From positions 27,247 through 91,246 of the IMG/VR virus record IMGVR_UViG_3300027749_000070: DNA of 64,000 bases. One strand, written 5' to 3'. The notes beneath the pieces were generated by a model, which searched no databases, was not told the origin of the DNA, and was given only the letters and a program-made list of their open reading frames with translations. Within the stretch, counting starts at the first letter, position 1; every line of letters begins with the position of its first letter. This document shows positions 1 through 8,435 of this stretch, piece by piece. The position numbers were made by a program, and so were the translations under genes. The DNA comes from a virus.

Positions 1-116
1 TTTTTCTTTTAGTTTGTCCATATATGTATATGAATGGTTTAGAATTACTAATAATAAATTGAATTCTTGTTCTTTTATCTAACCTTTTTATTCCTCGAAA
101 AATTCTCAATCTCTTT
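1..116. other. Short leader stretch without a gene
   Basis: AT-rich stretch 3' of the minus-strand lysS gene, up to the window edge. I see no complete reading frame, hairpin terminator or promoter match in it. Confidence 0.5.
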
Positions 117-1685
117 TTAGACATTCTTAGGACGCATTTGAGGAAATAATAAAACATCTTGTATAGACGCTTGTCCTGTCATCAACATAGCCAATCTATC
201 TATACCTATGCCTATACCAGCAGTTGGTGGCATACCATATTCTAATGCTTGTATATAATCATTATCAATATACATAGCTTCGTCATCACCTCTATCCATT
301 AGTTCCATCTGTTCTTCAAAACGGTGTCTTTGATCAATAGGATCATTTAACTCACTATATGCATTAGCTATTTCTTTACCATTGACTATTAACTCAAATC
401 TTTCAACTAAACCTTCTTTTGAACGATGTTTTTTAGTTAAAGGACTCATTTCAATAGGATAATCTATGATAAATGTTGGTTGTATATAATGGTGTTCGCA
501 GCAATTACCAAATATAGTGTCAATTAACTTACCTTTACCATCAGTTTGACTGACTTTTATATTTAATTGACTACAAGTATCAAGTAATTGACGTTGTTGC
601 ATATTAGAAATATCTATACCAGTATGTTCTTTAATAGAATCATAGATACTAATTCTTTTATATGGACCCTTAAAATCTATTACATTATTACCTACCGTAA
701 AACTATAAGAAGGATAAGAGCAATCTTCACAATTTACTTGATATGCTATATATTCTAACATTTTCTCAGTAGTATTCATCATCCACTCATAATCTTTATA
801 TGCAGCATAATATTCCATAACCGTGAACTCTGGGTTATGTGTTCTATCCATGCCTTCATTTCTAAAATTACGACTAAATTCATAAACAGAATCAAACCCA
901 CCTACAATCAATCTCTTTAAATATAGTTCATTTGCAATACGTAAATATAAAGGTATATCTAATGCATTATGATGCGTCTTAAATGGGCGAGCGGCAGCTC
1001 CACCTGGTATACTTTGTAATACCGGTGTATCAACTTCTAATGCACCTAAACTATTTAGGTGGGTCCGCATAGCGTTTTTTAATATGGTTATTTTTCTAAA
1101 AGTAGTTTTCACTTCTGGATTAATAATCAAATCAACATAACGATGCCTATATCTAAATTCAGGATCATTTACTTTATCAAATTCTTGTCCATCTTTCTCC
1201 TTTGTAATAGGAAGCGGATGTAAACTCTTCGATAATAATGTAAATTCTGTGACATGAATAGTTGTTTCGCCGGTTTTTGTAGTAAAGACATAACCTTTTA
1301 CGCCGATAAAATCTCCTATATCAAGTAGTTTTTTCCATACGGTATTATAAAGAGTTTTATCTTCATTAGGACAAATATCATCTCTTTTTATGTATAATTG
1401 TATTTTACTAGTTCCATCCTGGATATAAGCAAAATTAGCTTTACCCATATCTTGTATAGACATAAGCCTACCCGCAATAGAAACTTTATCGAACTCCATA
1501 TAAATATCAAGTTCATCGCTATCAGCTAAAATCAATCTTTGGTTATCATAAGTTTCCTTTACATACATAGCATGTATGTAGTTTATATTATGTGTAGTTT
1601 CGTAAGTAGCTGCTGGATAGGGATTTATACCTAACGCTATAAGCTGTTCTAATTTTTGCCTTCTTATTATTTCTTGTTCTGTCAT
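117..1685 (-). CDS. lysS: Lysyl-tRNA synthetase, class II
   Basis: Charges tRNA-Lys with lysine using ATP. The 522 aa match a full bacterial LysRS (usual length about 500): an N-terminal OB-fold anticodon-binding domain over roughly residues 1-150, then the class II catalytic core. Motif 2 is visible as [14 protein letters not shown] near residues 272-285 and motif 3 as [12 protein letters not shown] near 490-501, close to the C-terminus. All expected core motifs are present, so it is probably active. It is the last gene of a four-gene minus-strand unit fed by the promoter at 2505-2535, 10 nt after its upstream neighbour. Aminoacyl-tRNA synthetases are rare in phages and occur mainly in very large ones; a role in keeping lysine charging going after host shut-off is inference. 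Confidence 0.95.
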   Translation of the reverse strand: MTEQEIIRRQKLEQLIALGINPYPAATYETTHNINYIHAMYVKETYDNQRLILADSDELDIYMEFDKVSIAGRLMSIQDMGKANFAYIQDGTSKIQLYIKRDDICPNEDKTLYNTVWKKLLDIGDFIGVKGYVFTTKTGETTIHVTEFTLLSKSLHPLPITKEKDGQEFDKVNDPEFRYRHRYVDLIINPEVKTTFRKITILKNAMRTHLNSLGALEVDTPVLQSIPGGAAARPFKTHHNALDIPLYLRIANELYLKRLIVGGFDSVYEFSRNFRNEGMDRTHNPEFTVMEYYAAYKDYEWMMNTTEKMLEYIAYQVNCEDCSYPSYSFTVGNNVIDFKGPYKRISIYDSIKEHTGIDISNMQQRQLLDTCSQLNIKVSQTDGKGKLIDTIFGNCCEHHYIQPTFIIDYPIEMSPLTKKHRSKEGLVERFELIVNGKEIANAYSELNDPIDQRHRFEEQMELMDRGDDEAMYIDNDYIQALEYGMPPTAGIGIGIDRLAMLMTGQASIQDVLLFPQMRPKNV

Positions 1686-1695
1686 TTTCTTTTAT

Positions 1696-1977
1696 TTAAA
1701 AATCATAATCAACATCTTCCTCATCATATTCTTCCTCACCATAATCGTCATAATCCATATCTTCATCATCATCGTCATCATATTCTTCATCTTCAACTAC
1801 TTCCTCTGCGGTTTCATGTAAGATTAGATGATCGACTTCTAAATCTAGATTAGATAATTTTGCTTCATCATTTAATTTAGTTAAATATTCGGAAGCACCA
1901 AGAATACCTATTCTTCTTAGTTTATAATTTTCAATAATTTCGGCTAATTTTATATAAAAATCTATATGGTCTAACAT
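1696..1977 (-). CDS. Small protein with Asp/Glu-rich tail
   Basis: 93 aa, not recognised. Residues 1-60 look like a compact helical domain (MLDHIDFYIKLAEIIENYKL...), and the last 35 residues are almost entirely Asp, Glu and Tyr (runs such as EEYDDDDDEDMDYDDYGEEE). Such tails occur in DNA mimics and in proteins that bind basic partners, but no function can be read from this. The start overlaps the end of the 1971-2237 gene by 7 nt, so translation is probably coupled. Shares the promoter at 2505-2535 with lysS. Confidence 0.7.
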   Translation of the reverse strand: MLDHIDFYIKLAEIIENYKLRRIGILGASEYLTKLNDEAKLSNLDLEVDHLILHETAEEVVEDEEYDDDDDEDMDYDDYGEEEYDEEDVDYDF

Positions 1978-2237
1978 CTAAATAAAACTTGTTTTGGTTC
2001 TTCAAACGAAACAAATCCAGATGGAAAACCAGATGGAATTTTTGTTTCTAATTCTTGTATTTTTTCTTTGATATGTTCAATTGGAACTGTAGTTGGTTCT
2101 TCTGCTACATGTTCGAATAGGCTATTCAAAGTTTCTTTAATAATTATTACTTGCTTTTCAGTCGGCATACCATCACATGCATCAAGAAATCCTTTCAGCC
2201 AAATAGCATATCTTTGTGTTTTTGTCATATTTAACAT
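1971..2237 (-). CDS. Small phage protein, paralogue of next gene
   Basis: 88 aa, function unknown. The first 45 residues line up with the neighbouring 2231-2470 product: both have WL-x-GF near residue 13, then TEKQ, then II(K) and a hydrophobic heptad-like helix (IWLKGFLDA...TEKQVIIIKETL against YWLQGFFEL...TEKQTQIIKNHL). This looks like a tandem duplication of one small helical domain followed by divergence. The C-terminus (IPSGFPSGFVSFEE) differs. Overlaps its neighbours on both sides by 7 nt. Probably an abundant small phage protein; no enzymatic motif seen. Confidence 0.75.
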   Translation of the reverse strand: MLNMTKTQRYAIWLKGFLDACDGMPTEKQVIIIKETLNSLFEHVAEEPTTVPIEHIKEKIQELETKIPSGFPSGFVSFEEPKQVLFRC

Positions 2238-2470
2238 TTTACTTTTGGATTATTTCCATTTTTTGGAGGTCGTGGATTTACTCTACCATCATGTATATCT
2301 TGCATAGTATTTAAAACTTCTACATCTTCGGAATAAGAAGGATCTATTTCATACATAAATACCAGTTTAAGATGGTTCTTAATAATTTGTGTCTGCTTTT
2401 CAGTTAAAGTATTTGTCTCCGATAATTCGAAGAAACCCTGCAGCCAATAAATAAACGATTTGCTTTCCAT
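2231..2470 (-). CDS. Small phage protein, first gene of lysS operon
   Basis: 79 aa, function unknown, paralogous to the gene at 1971-2237 over the WLxGF...TEKQ...IIK segment. First gene of the minus-strand unit that ends with lysS. The C-terminus is proline/asparagine-rich and basic (NPRPPKNGNNPKVKC). A strong Bacteroidota-type promoter lies 35-65 nt upstream (2505-2535), which supports this start. Confidence 0.75.
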   Translation of the reverse strand: MESKSFIYWLQGFFELSETNTLTEKQTQIIKNHLKLVFMYEIDPSYSEDVEVLNTMQDIHDGRVNPRPPKNGNNPKVKC

Positions 2471-2504
2471 TTTTATTTTTATTTTTTGTTAAAAATTATT
2501 TTTA

Positions 2505-2535
2505 CAAATATACAAAAAAATTTTAAAAAAACAAA
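2505..2535 (-). promoter_or_regulatory. Bacteroidota-type promoter for the lysS operon
   Basis: Read on the minus strand: TTTG (2535-2532), 19 bp, TATATTTG (2512-2505), a full match to the Bacteroidota -33/-7 consensus. It points at the 2231-2470 gene. Confidence 0.75.
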
Positions 2536-2579
2536 CTTTTTAGATAAAAAACTTTAAATGATTTTTGACTAATAGTTAA

Positions 2580-3746
2580 ATGGATACAGCATATATCAAA
2601 ACTTTAGCTCAAACAATTTTAAGCAAAGCTTTTACCGACCCAAATAGAAGAAATATAGTCACCTATGATAATAGAATTAATTTCTGTTGTCCAGTATGCG
2701 GTGACTCAGCTAGGTCAGCTGCTAAAAAAAGAGGTAATATATTTTTTGATAAACTATTTTTCAAATGCTTCAACTGCGGTCATCAATCCTCACTAAATAA
2801 GTTATGCAAACATTTTGAAATACAAATAGATCCTACTAAAAGATTAGAAATGATCGAGTATCTGAGCACCATAGTTTCTAACTCTGATTATAAAACAGAT
2901 ATGTCAGATGTTAATTTTGATGAATTACTTAATCTATCCGATTTAACAAGGATATTTAGTAGTGGCGAAACTATTTTAACTGACTTTAAACCAATTACTA
3001 AAAATAGTTTAGTATATAATTATCTTACAGAGCGAGGTATAACCGAAACTATGCATCAAAATATTTATGAAGCTAAACATTGGTTAAATGAGGAAAGATA
3101 TGAACCAGTTATGGTTCTACTAAATAGACATGGTGATAAAGTGTTGGGTATTCAAACAAGAAACTTAAAATCTGGAAAATATAGAAGTTTTAAGATTTAT
3201 AATTTTGAAACTCTTTATAAATGGGTTCACAATATTTCTAATGACGAAATCGATGATGTAGATTTAAACCAATTATTAATTTATAATAAATTAAGCTATT
3301 TCTTTAATATACTAAATATAGATTTTGATTCTACGATTAGTATATTTGAAGGATATTTAGATTCCTTATTTTATCCAAATTCTGTTGGTGTTGTTGGTGT
3401 TAATACTAATATGAGTATATTAGAATCAAACAATCTAGATATACAATATTTCTACGATAATGATGAAGCTGGATTTCTAAAATCAGAGCAAAAAATTAAA
3501 GCTGGATATAAAATATTCTTATGGAAAAAATTATTTGAAGATATTGTTGAAAAGAAAAATTCTTCAGATCCTTATTCTTTAATGCATAGAATATCACAGG
3601 TTAAAGATTTAAATAAATTAGCACAATTAGTTCCAAATCCTTATAAAAAATTAGATTTAGATAAATATTTTAGTAAAGATATTTATGATTTAAAATGGAT
3701 TCCCAAAAAAATAAAACAACCATATAAAAAGTTCACTAAGAATTAA
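2580..3746 (+). CDS. DNA primase (zinc finger plus TOPRIM)
   Basis: Synthesises RNA primers for lagging-strand replication. The 388 aa carry a zinc-binding domain with C37-P-V-C40 and C63-F-N-C66-G-H, preceded by a helical N-terminus, then a TOPRIM-like core with the acidic motif IFEGYLDS near residue 258 and YDNDEAG near 295. This is the layout of DnaG and T4 gp61-type primases, and 388 aa is close to the T4 size. I see no helicase motif, so the helicase must be elsewhere. Divergent from the lysS operon and 10 nt upstream of the next gene. Confidence 0.88.
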   Translation: MDTAYIKTLAQTILSKAFTDPNRRNIVTYDNRINFCCPVCGDSARSAAKKRGNIFFDKLFFKCFNCGHQSSLNKLCKHFEIQIDPTKRLEMIEYLSTIVSNSDYKTDMSDVNFDELLNLSDLTRIFSSGETILTDFKPITKNSLVYNYLTERGITETMHQNIYEAKHWLNEERYEPVMVLLNRHGDKVLGIQTRNLKSGKYRSFKIYNFETLYKWVHNISNDEIDDVDLNQLLIYNKLSYFFNILNIDFDSTISIFEGYLDSLFYPNSVGVVGVNTNMSILESNNLDIQYFYDNDEAGFLKSEQKIKAGYKIFLWKKLFEDIVEKKNSSDPYSLMHRISQVKDLNKLAQLVPNPYKKLDLDKYFSKDIYDLKWIPKKIKQPYKKFTKN

Positions 3747-3753
3747 TATATAG
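3745..3753 (+). promoter_or_regulatory. Late-promoter-like motif, 3 nt before ATG
   Basis: AATATATAG ending exactly 3 nt before the ATG of the 3757 gene. Confidence 0.45.
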
Positions 3754-3756
3754 TTA

Positions 3757-4305
3757 ATGAAGTTTTTAAAAAAATATAAATCAATTGGTAAATTAAATGA
3801 AGATTCATCAAATGAGGAAACCATTTATTATCAAGGTAGCATAGAAGGAATTATACAAAAAGCAAAAGGTGATGAAAACATCACAAATGCGATGAAAAAA
3901 CTATCTGAATTATGTAATGGCTTATCGCTTGGTGATAGTATTGGATTTCATGTTGAAATAATAGATAATTATACTACAATAAGAGGACATATTGGTGATA
4001 ATGATGACAATTCATATTCATTTGGGTTTAAATGTATAAATGGTAATTGCGAATTAGACTATTTCACAAGCTCTGATAATTGGTGGAAATATTTATCAGG
4101 GTTTGTAATGTGGTCTTCATTACAAACTTGGAATCAAGAAGAACAAGAAATGGTTAGAAGTATTTACAAAGATGCTAGATCCAAAAAATCTTATACAAGA
4201 GAAATGGCTCTTATAAAAAGAGAAATACCTTTTTTATGGAATTTATTGAAAAAAGTGGAAAATCCAGAAAAATTAGAAGCTGCTGCTGATATAGGTGAAG
4301 ATTAA
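3757..4305 (+). CDS. Unknown protein with capsid-targeting-like N-terminus
   Basis: 182 aa, function not recognised. It begins MKFLKKYKSIGKLNED: Met-Lys, aromatic at residue 7 and an LxE site at residues 13-15, the pattern seen in ten proteins of this window and in T4 internal head proteins. The rest reads as a soluble alpha/beta domain (SIGFHVEIIDNYTTIRGHIG, then GFKCINGNCELDYF) with a helical C-terminal third. No catalytic motif seen. Convergent with the HNH gene, with a single base between the two stop codons. Packaging in the head is inference. Confidence 0.75.
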   Translation: MKFLKKYKSIGKLNEDSSNEETIYYQGSIEGIIQKAKGDENITNAMKKLSELCNGLSLGDSIGFHVEIIDNYTTIRGHIGDNDDNSYSFGFKCINGNCELDYFTSSDNWWKYLSGFVMWSSLQTWNQEEQEMVRSIYKDARSKKSYTREMALIKREIPFLWNLLKKVENPEKLEAAADIGED

Positions 4306-4306
4306 T

Positions 4307-4795
4307 TTATATAAAGGTATATTTACTTTTTTTATATTTTAAATTTTTCATTTTCAAAAATCTTTTAAATGGCATTGTTCCTCTTTCTGAGTTGCAAGGT
4401 TGACAGCATACCATTAAATTAACCTTGCAGTTATTACCACCAGAAGCTATTGGTATTATATGATCTGTTGTTGCATTTTCTTCGGTTAATTTAGTTTCAC
4501 AATAAATACATTTAGCATTTCTATTAGCCGCTACAAATTCTTTAGCAAATCCAATAGTTCTGCGTTTAACGTTTTTTCCGTTCCATTTAAGTCCAATTAC
4601 AATAAAGTTTCTATGATTCTTAAACTTTTTTCTAGCAATTTCGCAACGAACATAATTCTTATTAAAGTGAACTAATAATTGAATTATATATCTCCATTTT
4701 TTATAGAATACAAAGTCTACCTTTAAAAAGTGTTCTGTTTTTGCTCTATAAATTCTTTTTAACCTGTTAAGATCTTCTAATATCTTTTTAAACAT
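4307..4795 (-). CDS. HNH endonuclease
   Basis: 162 aa. C-terminal HNH nuclease fold: CIYC near residue 97, then TTDHIIP with the catalytic His near 113, NLMVCCQPCNSERG near 127-140. The paired CxxC knuckles would hold zinc and the DHI His is the general base. The N-terminal 90 residues are very basic (KKFKNHRNF, KNVKRR) and probably bind DNA. Stand-alone genes of this kind in phages are usually homing endonucleases; being wedged between two genes in the opposite direction fits a mobile insertion. Confidence 0.85.
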   Translation of the reverse strand: MFKKILEDLNRLKRIYRAKTEHFLKVDFVFYKKWRYIIQLLVHFNKNYVRCEIARKKFKNHRNFIVIGLKWNGKNVKRRTIGFAKEFVAANRNAKCIYCETKLTEENATTDHIIPIASGGNNCKVNLMVCCQPCNSERGTMPFKRFLKMKNLKYKKSKYTFI

Positions 4796-4875
4796 TTAAA
4801 TATAAAAATAACCTTTAATTTCAAAAGTATTATTTTTTATTATAATATATATTACATAAAAAAATATAGTTTATC

Positions 4876-5172
4876 ATGAAAAAATTTTTTATGGATTTAT
4901 TAAGTGCCAATAGCCCACTAAGCTCAAAAAGATTTGCTGGTTTAATCACTTTATTCTCTTGTATTATTTTAGCATTTTTTGGTGCTGCTGAAAATAAATG
5001 GGTCACACCTGAATTTATGTATAATGGTTTATTACTTGTTGTAGCTGGTTTATTTGGCTTCAATATGGCTGAAAGTATCTTTAAAAAATCTGATTCTAAA
5101 GTTGCCGATGCAGCAAAAGATATTCCAAAAGAAGAGCAACTAGAAAAAGAAGCAGATGATAAAGTTGAATAA
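4876..5172 (+). CDS. Small membrane protein, candidate holin
   Basis: 98 aa with two hydrophobic segments (about residues 20-37, FAGLITLFSCIILAFFGA, and 50-66, YNGLLLVVAGLFGFNMA) and a highly charged Lys/Glu tail (KEEQLEKEADDK). Two short membrane helices with a charged cytoplasmic tail is the usual build of small phage holins, which set lysis timing. There is no endolysin next to it, so the call rests on topology only. Followed by a bidirectional terminator. Confidence 0.65.
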   Translation: MKKFFMDLLSANSPLSSKRFAGLITLFSCIILAFFGAAENKWVTPEFMYNGLLLVVAGLFGFNMAESIFKKSDSKVADAAKDIPKEEQLEKEADDKVE

Positions 5173-5202
5173 AAAAAACCACTCAAATTGAGTGGGTTTT
5201 TA
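5171..5202. terminator. Bidirectional intrinsic terminator
   Basis: Stem CCACTC (5179-5184) / GAGTGG (5190-5195), extended by an A-run on the left and a T-run on the right, between two convergent genes. Works on either strand. Confidence 0.85.
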
Positions 5203-5965
5203 ATTCAAATAAATCTCTATCTTTTAAAAATGGTAATTCATTTCTTACCTGTTGTAGCCATTGTGCATCTAACTCAAAATCTTTTATCTCCGATTTATCA
5301 GACATACAAGATACATTACCAAGTGGGTCTATTACCTGACTATTACCTGAATAAATATGTCCATTGCCATCTATTCCAGCTCTATTTACACCAATTACAT
5401 AGCATTGATTTTCAATTGCTCTGGCTTGTAAAAGAGTATTCCAAGCCAAACTTCTTTTAGCCGGCCAACTAGCTACATATACAATTACATCATAATCATC
5501 TTGATTACGAGCAAATACAGGAAATCTTAAATCAAAACAAATTTGCAAAAGTATTCTCCAGCCATTTATATTTACTATTTTCCTTTCTGTTCCTTGTGTA
5601 TAAAACTTATCTTCACCAGCATAAGTAAATAAATGTTTTTTATCATAATACTCAATAGATTGGTCTTTAACACATAATAATCTATTAAATGGCTTTATTT
5701 CACCTTTATCATAAATTATGATACTACCCATTATGTAGGCATTCTTTTCAATAGACATTATTTGCATCCATTCGGTAGTATAACCATCTTTTGGTTCGGC
5801 TAAACTGGTTTCCATAGTAAACCCAGTAGTAAACATTTCCGGCAAAATAATAACATCCGTATTGGATGTTATATTATTTATAGTTTCCTCATATTTAAGA
5901 AGATTACTTATTTTATTTTCCCAGATTATATCAGGCTGGATTATCGTTATTTTTAGATTTTGCAT
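5183..5965 (-). CDS. Omega-amidase, nitrilase superfamily
   Basis: 260 aa, a complete carbon-nitrogen hydrolase. The triad is visible: Glu43 in LPEMFTTGF, Lys110 in KKHLF and Cys143 in ICFDLRFP. The KKHLFTYAGED, WPAKRS and NRAGIDGNG blocks are those of the YafV/omega-amidase branch, which releases ammonia from 2-oxoglutaramate and similar amides; other nitrilase branches such as deaminated-glutathione amidase are possible. Unusual gene for a phage. Its start overlaps the end of the upstream HAD-type gene by 35 nt, and the 3' end overlaps the terminator, so the pair is transcribed together. Confidence 0.88.
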   Translation of the reverse strand: MQNLKITIIQPDIIWENKISNLLKYEETINNITSNTDVIILPEMFTTGFTMETSLAEPKDGYTTEWMQIMSIEKNAYIMGSIIIYDKGEIKPFNRLLCVKDQSIEYYDKKHLFTYAGEDKFYTQGTERKIVNINGWRILLQICFDLRFPVFARNQDDYDVIVYVASWPAKRSLAWNTLLQARAIENQCYVIGVNRAGIDGNGHIYSGNSQVIDPLGNVSCMSDKSEIKDFELDAQWLQQVRNELPFLKDRDLFELKTHSI

Positions 5966-7034
5966 CCTTTTTTAATTTTTTAGTAAACTTCTTTTTTACA
6001 GGTTTTGTTAATAGATTAGCTACTTTTACTTTTTGTAAAGCAGTATAATTTGGTTGGCTAAAATCGTTAGTAGAAAATTGTAGTGTATTTGCCATACTAT
6101 TTGGTCCCATAAATTTTAATATAGAACTATCTTTATTAGAAATAGATGGACCCATATCAATGGCTTCTGCTATGTTAATTTCTGTTTTTATATTACCTTT
6201 ATTAGAAGTATCATAAACATTAAATTTCATCTTATCATATATAGCGGATTTAAATTCAAAGAATTTTTTAACATGCTCTACATTTTTCTTATCATCATCA
6301 GAAAATCCAATTGAAACTTTTGCGTTTATTTTAGAACCATATTCATTACATATTTCTATAAATTTCCCAAGTACCATTTTTTTAGCCTCTTCAATTCTTA
6401 TTGAACCACTAATTTTAAAATCTTTTTTGAAAGATTCTGATAAAGGAACACCAACACCATAATATTTACAACATTCTAAATATGTTTTAATTAAATCATT
6501 TTCAGTAAATTTACAATTATATTTTCTAGTATAAGATCTTTTTTCAAAAACTTTTGCAAATTTCAAACAATTTTCATACATTAAATCCTGTTGCTCAACA
6601 GTCAAACAATTATCTATAACATATTTTGCACCTTCTTTTATGGTATTATACTCATGCCCCCTTGCAGTAATAATTGCAAATAAAGCACCTTCTGTTAGAC
6701 ACTTTATAAATTTATTCCAAGAAGGACCAAATGCCCCTTCTTCAATTGCTAATCTAACATCATTGACAAATGATTTATTACCACGTGGACCAAAATCTCT
6801 AAATTCTTCATAAGCCTTAGCTGCGTCATTGTCACGAATTCTATAATTAGAATCATCTCTTATTAAAGCAAATTCGGATGGTGATATAGAGACTTGTTCC
6901 CAAGTACCATTAACTAATTTATCCATATAAATTATGGTTGGCATGTGTAGAATATTGTCATCCCAGTCAAAACCATAGTAAAAAAGTCTATTTACCTTAT
7001 TATTTTCCATAAATGAATTATAATTATTCAGCAT
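5931..7034 (-). CDS. HAD-superfamily phosphatase-like protein
   Basis: 367 aa. HAD motif I FDWDDN near residues 21-26 (nucleophile and acid Asp), motif II IITARG near 119-124, and a late acidic motif GFSDDDKKN near 268 that fits motif IV. A helical cap-like insertion sits between motifs II and IV. The basic C-terminus (KPVKKKFTKKLKKDAKSK) may bind nucleic acid or phosphate-rich ligands. Substrate unknown; DNA 3'-phosphate or a nucleotide is plausible. First gene of a two-gene unit with the omega-amidase. Both a Bacteroidota-type promoter and an AATATATAA element lie directly upstream. Confidence 0.75.
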   Translation of the reverse strand: MLNNYNSFMENNKVNRLFYYGFDWDDNILHMPTIIYMDKLVNGTWEQVSISPSEFALIRDDSNYRIRDNDAAKAYEEFRDFGPRGNKSFVNDVRLAIEEGAFGPSWNKFIKCLTEGALFAIITARGHEYNTIKEGAKYVIDNCLTVEQQDLMYENCLKFAKVFEKRSYTRKYNCKFTENDLIKTYLECCKYYGVGVPLSESFKKDFKISGSIRIEEAKKMVLGKFIEICNEYGSKINAKVSIGFSDDDKKNVEHVKKFFEFKSAIYDKMKFNVYDTSNKGNIKTEINIAEAIDMGPSISNKDSSILKFMGPNSMANTLQFSTNDFSQPNYTALQKVKVANLLTKPVKKKFTKKLKKDAKSKNNDNPA

Positions 7035-7037
7035 ATA

Positions 7038-7046
7038 TTATATATT
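7038..7046 (-). promoter_or_regulatory. Late-promoter-like motif, 3 nt before ATG
   Basis: AATATATAA on the minus strand, separated by 3 nt from the ATG at 7034. The same gene also has a TAnnTTTG promoter 7 nt further upstream, so it may be expressed at two stages. Confidence 0.5.
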
Positions 7047-7052
7047 ATATCA

Positions 7053-7084
7053 CAAAATTACAAAAAAATCTTTTAATTATCAAA
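7053..7084 (-). promoter_or_regulatory. Bacteroidota-type promoter
   Basis: Minus strand: TTTG (7084-7081), 20 bp, TAATTTTG (7060-7053), upstream of the HAD-type gene. Confidence 0.6.
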
Positions 7085-7127
7085 TATTATGCGATATTTC
7101 TTTTTAGATAGGGACATATCAATTATT

Positions 7128-7136
7128 TATATATAA
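7128..7136 (+). promoter_or_regulatory. Late-promoter-like motif variant
   Basis: TATATATAA ending 3 nt before the ATG at 7140; one base away from the common AATATATAA form. Confidence 0.35.
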
Positions 7137-7139
7137 TTT

Positions 7140-8018
7140 ATGATAATAAGTAAAAAAGTATTGGTAAAAATATCTTCTAGTAATTTTAAATGGTATAAAA
7201 ATAAAGGATATGAAGTTTGCAATGGTAAAATTATAGAAATTGATATAGAAGATATTACAAAATCATCTAGTGTTATATTGGATGTGAAATGTGATGAATG
7301 TGGAAATATAAATACTTTAATGCACAATAGATACATTAATAATATAATGAAAAATGAAAAATATTTTTGCAAAAATTGTGGCACTAAAAATGCAAGCAAA
7401 ACTAATATTATAAAATACGGTTCAAAATCACCACTTACAAATATAAAAATTATTAAAAAAACAAAAGAAACTATGCTCAATAAATTTGGCGTAGATAATA
7501 TTTCCAAAGCTGATTATATCAAAAAGGAAAGATCTGAATTAATGAAAATTAATTCAGATGATTATAATAAAATTATACATAGTAAATATGGTTCAAATGT
7601 ATCTAAATTAGACTGGATTAAAGAAAAGAAAAAAGAAACTTGTTTAAAAAATTGGGGTGTAGAGAATCCATCTCAAAACCCTTTTCTTTTTGAAAAGGCA
7701 CAAAAAGCTGGTAAAAAAATTAAATTACATGAAATCGGCTTATATTATCGTGGAACTTATGAAAAACATTTTTTGGATTATTGCCAATTAAATAATATAA
7801 TAGTTGAAAAAGGTCCGTCAATAAGTTTTATATTCAATGGTAAGAAAAAATATTATCATTCTGATTTTTATATAAAGGATAGAAATATAATAATAGAGGT
7901 TAAATCCTCATATTATTATGAAAAATATAAAGACTTAAATATAGAAAAAGAAAAAGCAGCCATTAATAATGGATATAATTTCTTGTTTCTAATTGATAAA
8001 AATTATAAACAAATTTAA
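7140..8018 (+). CDS. Homing-type endonuclease, zinc ribbon plus PD-(D/E)XK-like core
   Basis: 292 aa. An N-terminal zinc ribbon (CDECGN near 51, CKNCGT near 78) is followed by repeated short modules of the KYG/KFGVxN type (IIKYGSKSP, LNKFGVDNIS, HSKYGSNVS, LKNWGVENPS), probably DNA-binding. The C-terminal 90 residues carry a nuclease-like core: RGTYEKHFLDYC, then HSDFYI and IIIEVKSSYYY, which reads as E...D...ExK of the restriction-enzyme fold. Shares the module design with the 12020 gene. Likely a free-standing homing endonuclease; it overlaps the convergent 8015-8359 gene by 4 nt. Confidence 0.75.
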   Translation: MIISKKVLVKISSSNFKWYKNKGYEVCNGKIIEIDIEDITKSSSVILDVKCDECGNINTLMHNRYINNIMKNEKYFCKNCGTKNASKTNIIKYGSKSPLTNIKIIKKTKETMLNKFGVDNISKADYIKKERSELMKINSDDYNKIIHSKYGSNVSKLDWIKEKKKETCLKNWGVENPSQNPFLFEKAQKAGKKIKLHEIGLYYRGTYEKHFLDYCQLNNIIVEKGPSISFIFNGKKKYYHSDFYIKDRNIIIEVKSSYYYEKYKDLNIEKEKAAINNGYNFLFLIDKNYKQI

Positions 8019-8359
8019 ATTGTGGTAAATATAATCTCAAATTTAAATCCTTTATTTTCTAATGATTTAATATAAAAATTAATATATTGTGGATCACCCT
8101 CCATTTTTAAAATATAATAGCTATCAGGAGAAGATATAGTTATTGGCATTTTACTATTTTTAGAACCAATTTTATATACATTATATTTTTCATCATCAAA
8201 ATCCTTCTTTATAAAGGAAACGGCTCTATTATAAAGTTCATTAGTATCAAATTCTAATTCCGCAATAGAATTAGGTAACCCAATTCTATCTTTTGAGTCA
8301 TCAATTATATTTCCATCAAAATCTACATTAAATGCTTCAAATAATTTTAAATATTTCAT
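8015..8359 (-). CDS. Unknown protein with capsid-targeting-like N-terminus
   Basis: 115 aa, not recognised. I place the start at 8359, giving MKYLKLFEAFN, rather than at the in-frame ATG at 8407: a terminator hairpin (8385-8419) lies between the two, and the shorter start gives the MK-aromatic-7 pattern with an LFE site shared by nine other proteins here. The remainder looks like a small alpha/beta domain (ITISSPDSYYILKMEGDPQYINFYIKSL). No catalytic motif. Convergent with the endonuclease at 7140. Confidence 0.7.
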   Translation of the reverse strand: MKYLKLFEAFNVDFDGNIIDDSKDRIGLPNSIAELEFDTNELYNRAVSFIKKDFDDEKYNVYKIGSKNSKMPITISSPDSYYILKMEGDPQYINFYIKSLENKGFKFEIIFTTI

Positions 8360-8384
8360 TTTGTTAATTTTTTCAAAAGCAAAA

Positions 8385-8419
8385 TCCCGGAAGCTTGACT
8401 GAATCAATTACATCCGGGA
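8385..8419 (-). terminator. Terminator hairpin between 8436 gene and 8359 start
   Basis: Stem TCCCGGA (8385-8391) / TCCGGGA (8413-8419) followed on the minus strand by TTTTG. GC-rich for this genome. Its place argues that the downstream gene starts at 8359. Confidence 0.65.
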
Positions 8420-8435
8420 CTTTAAATTTTTAAAA

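Noticed and set aside
1696-1853. Histidine-rich protein opposite the acidic tail
   Set aside because: A His/Leu-rich plus-strand frame at 1656-1853 is only the complement of the Asp/Glu-rich codons of the real gene; the same holds for the Leu-rich frame opposite 8459-8677.
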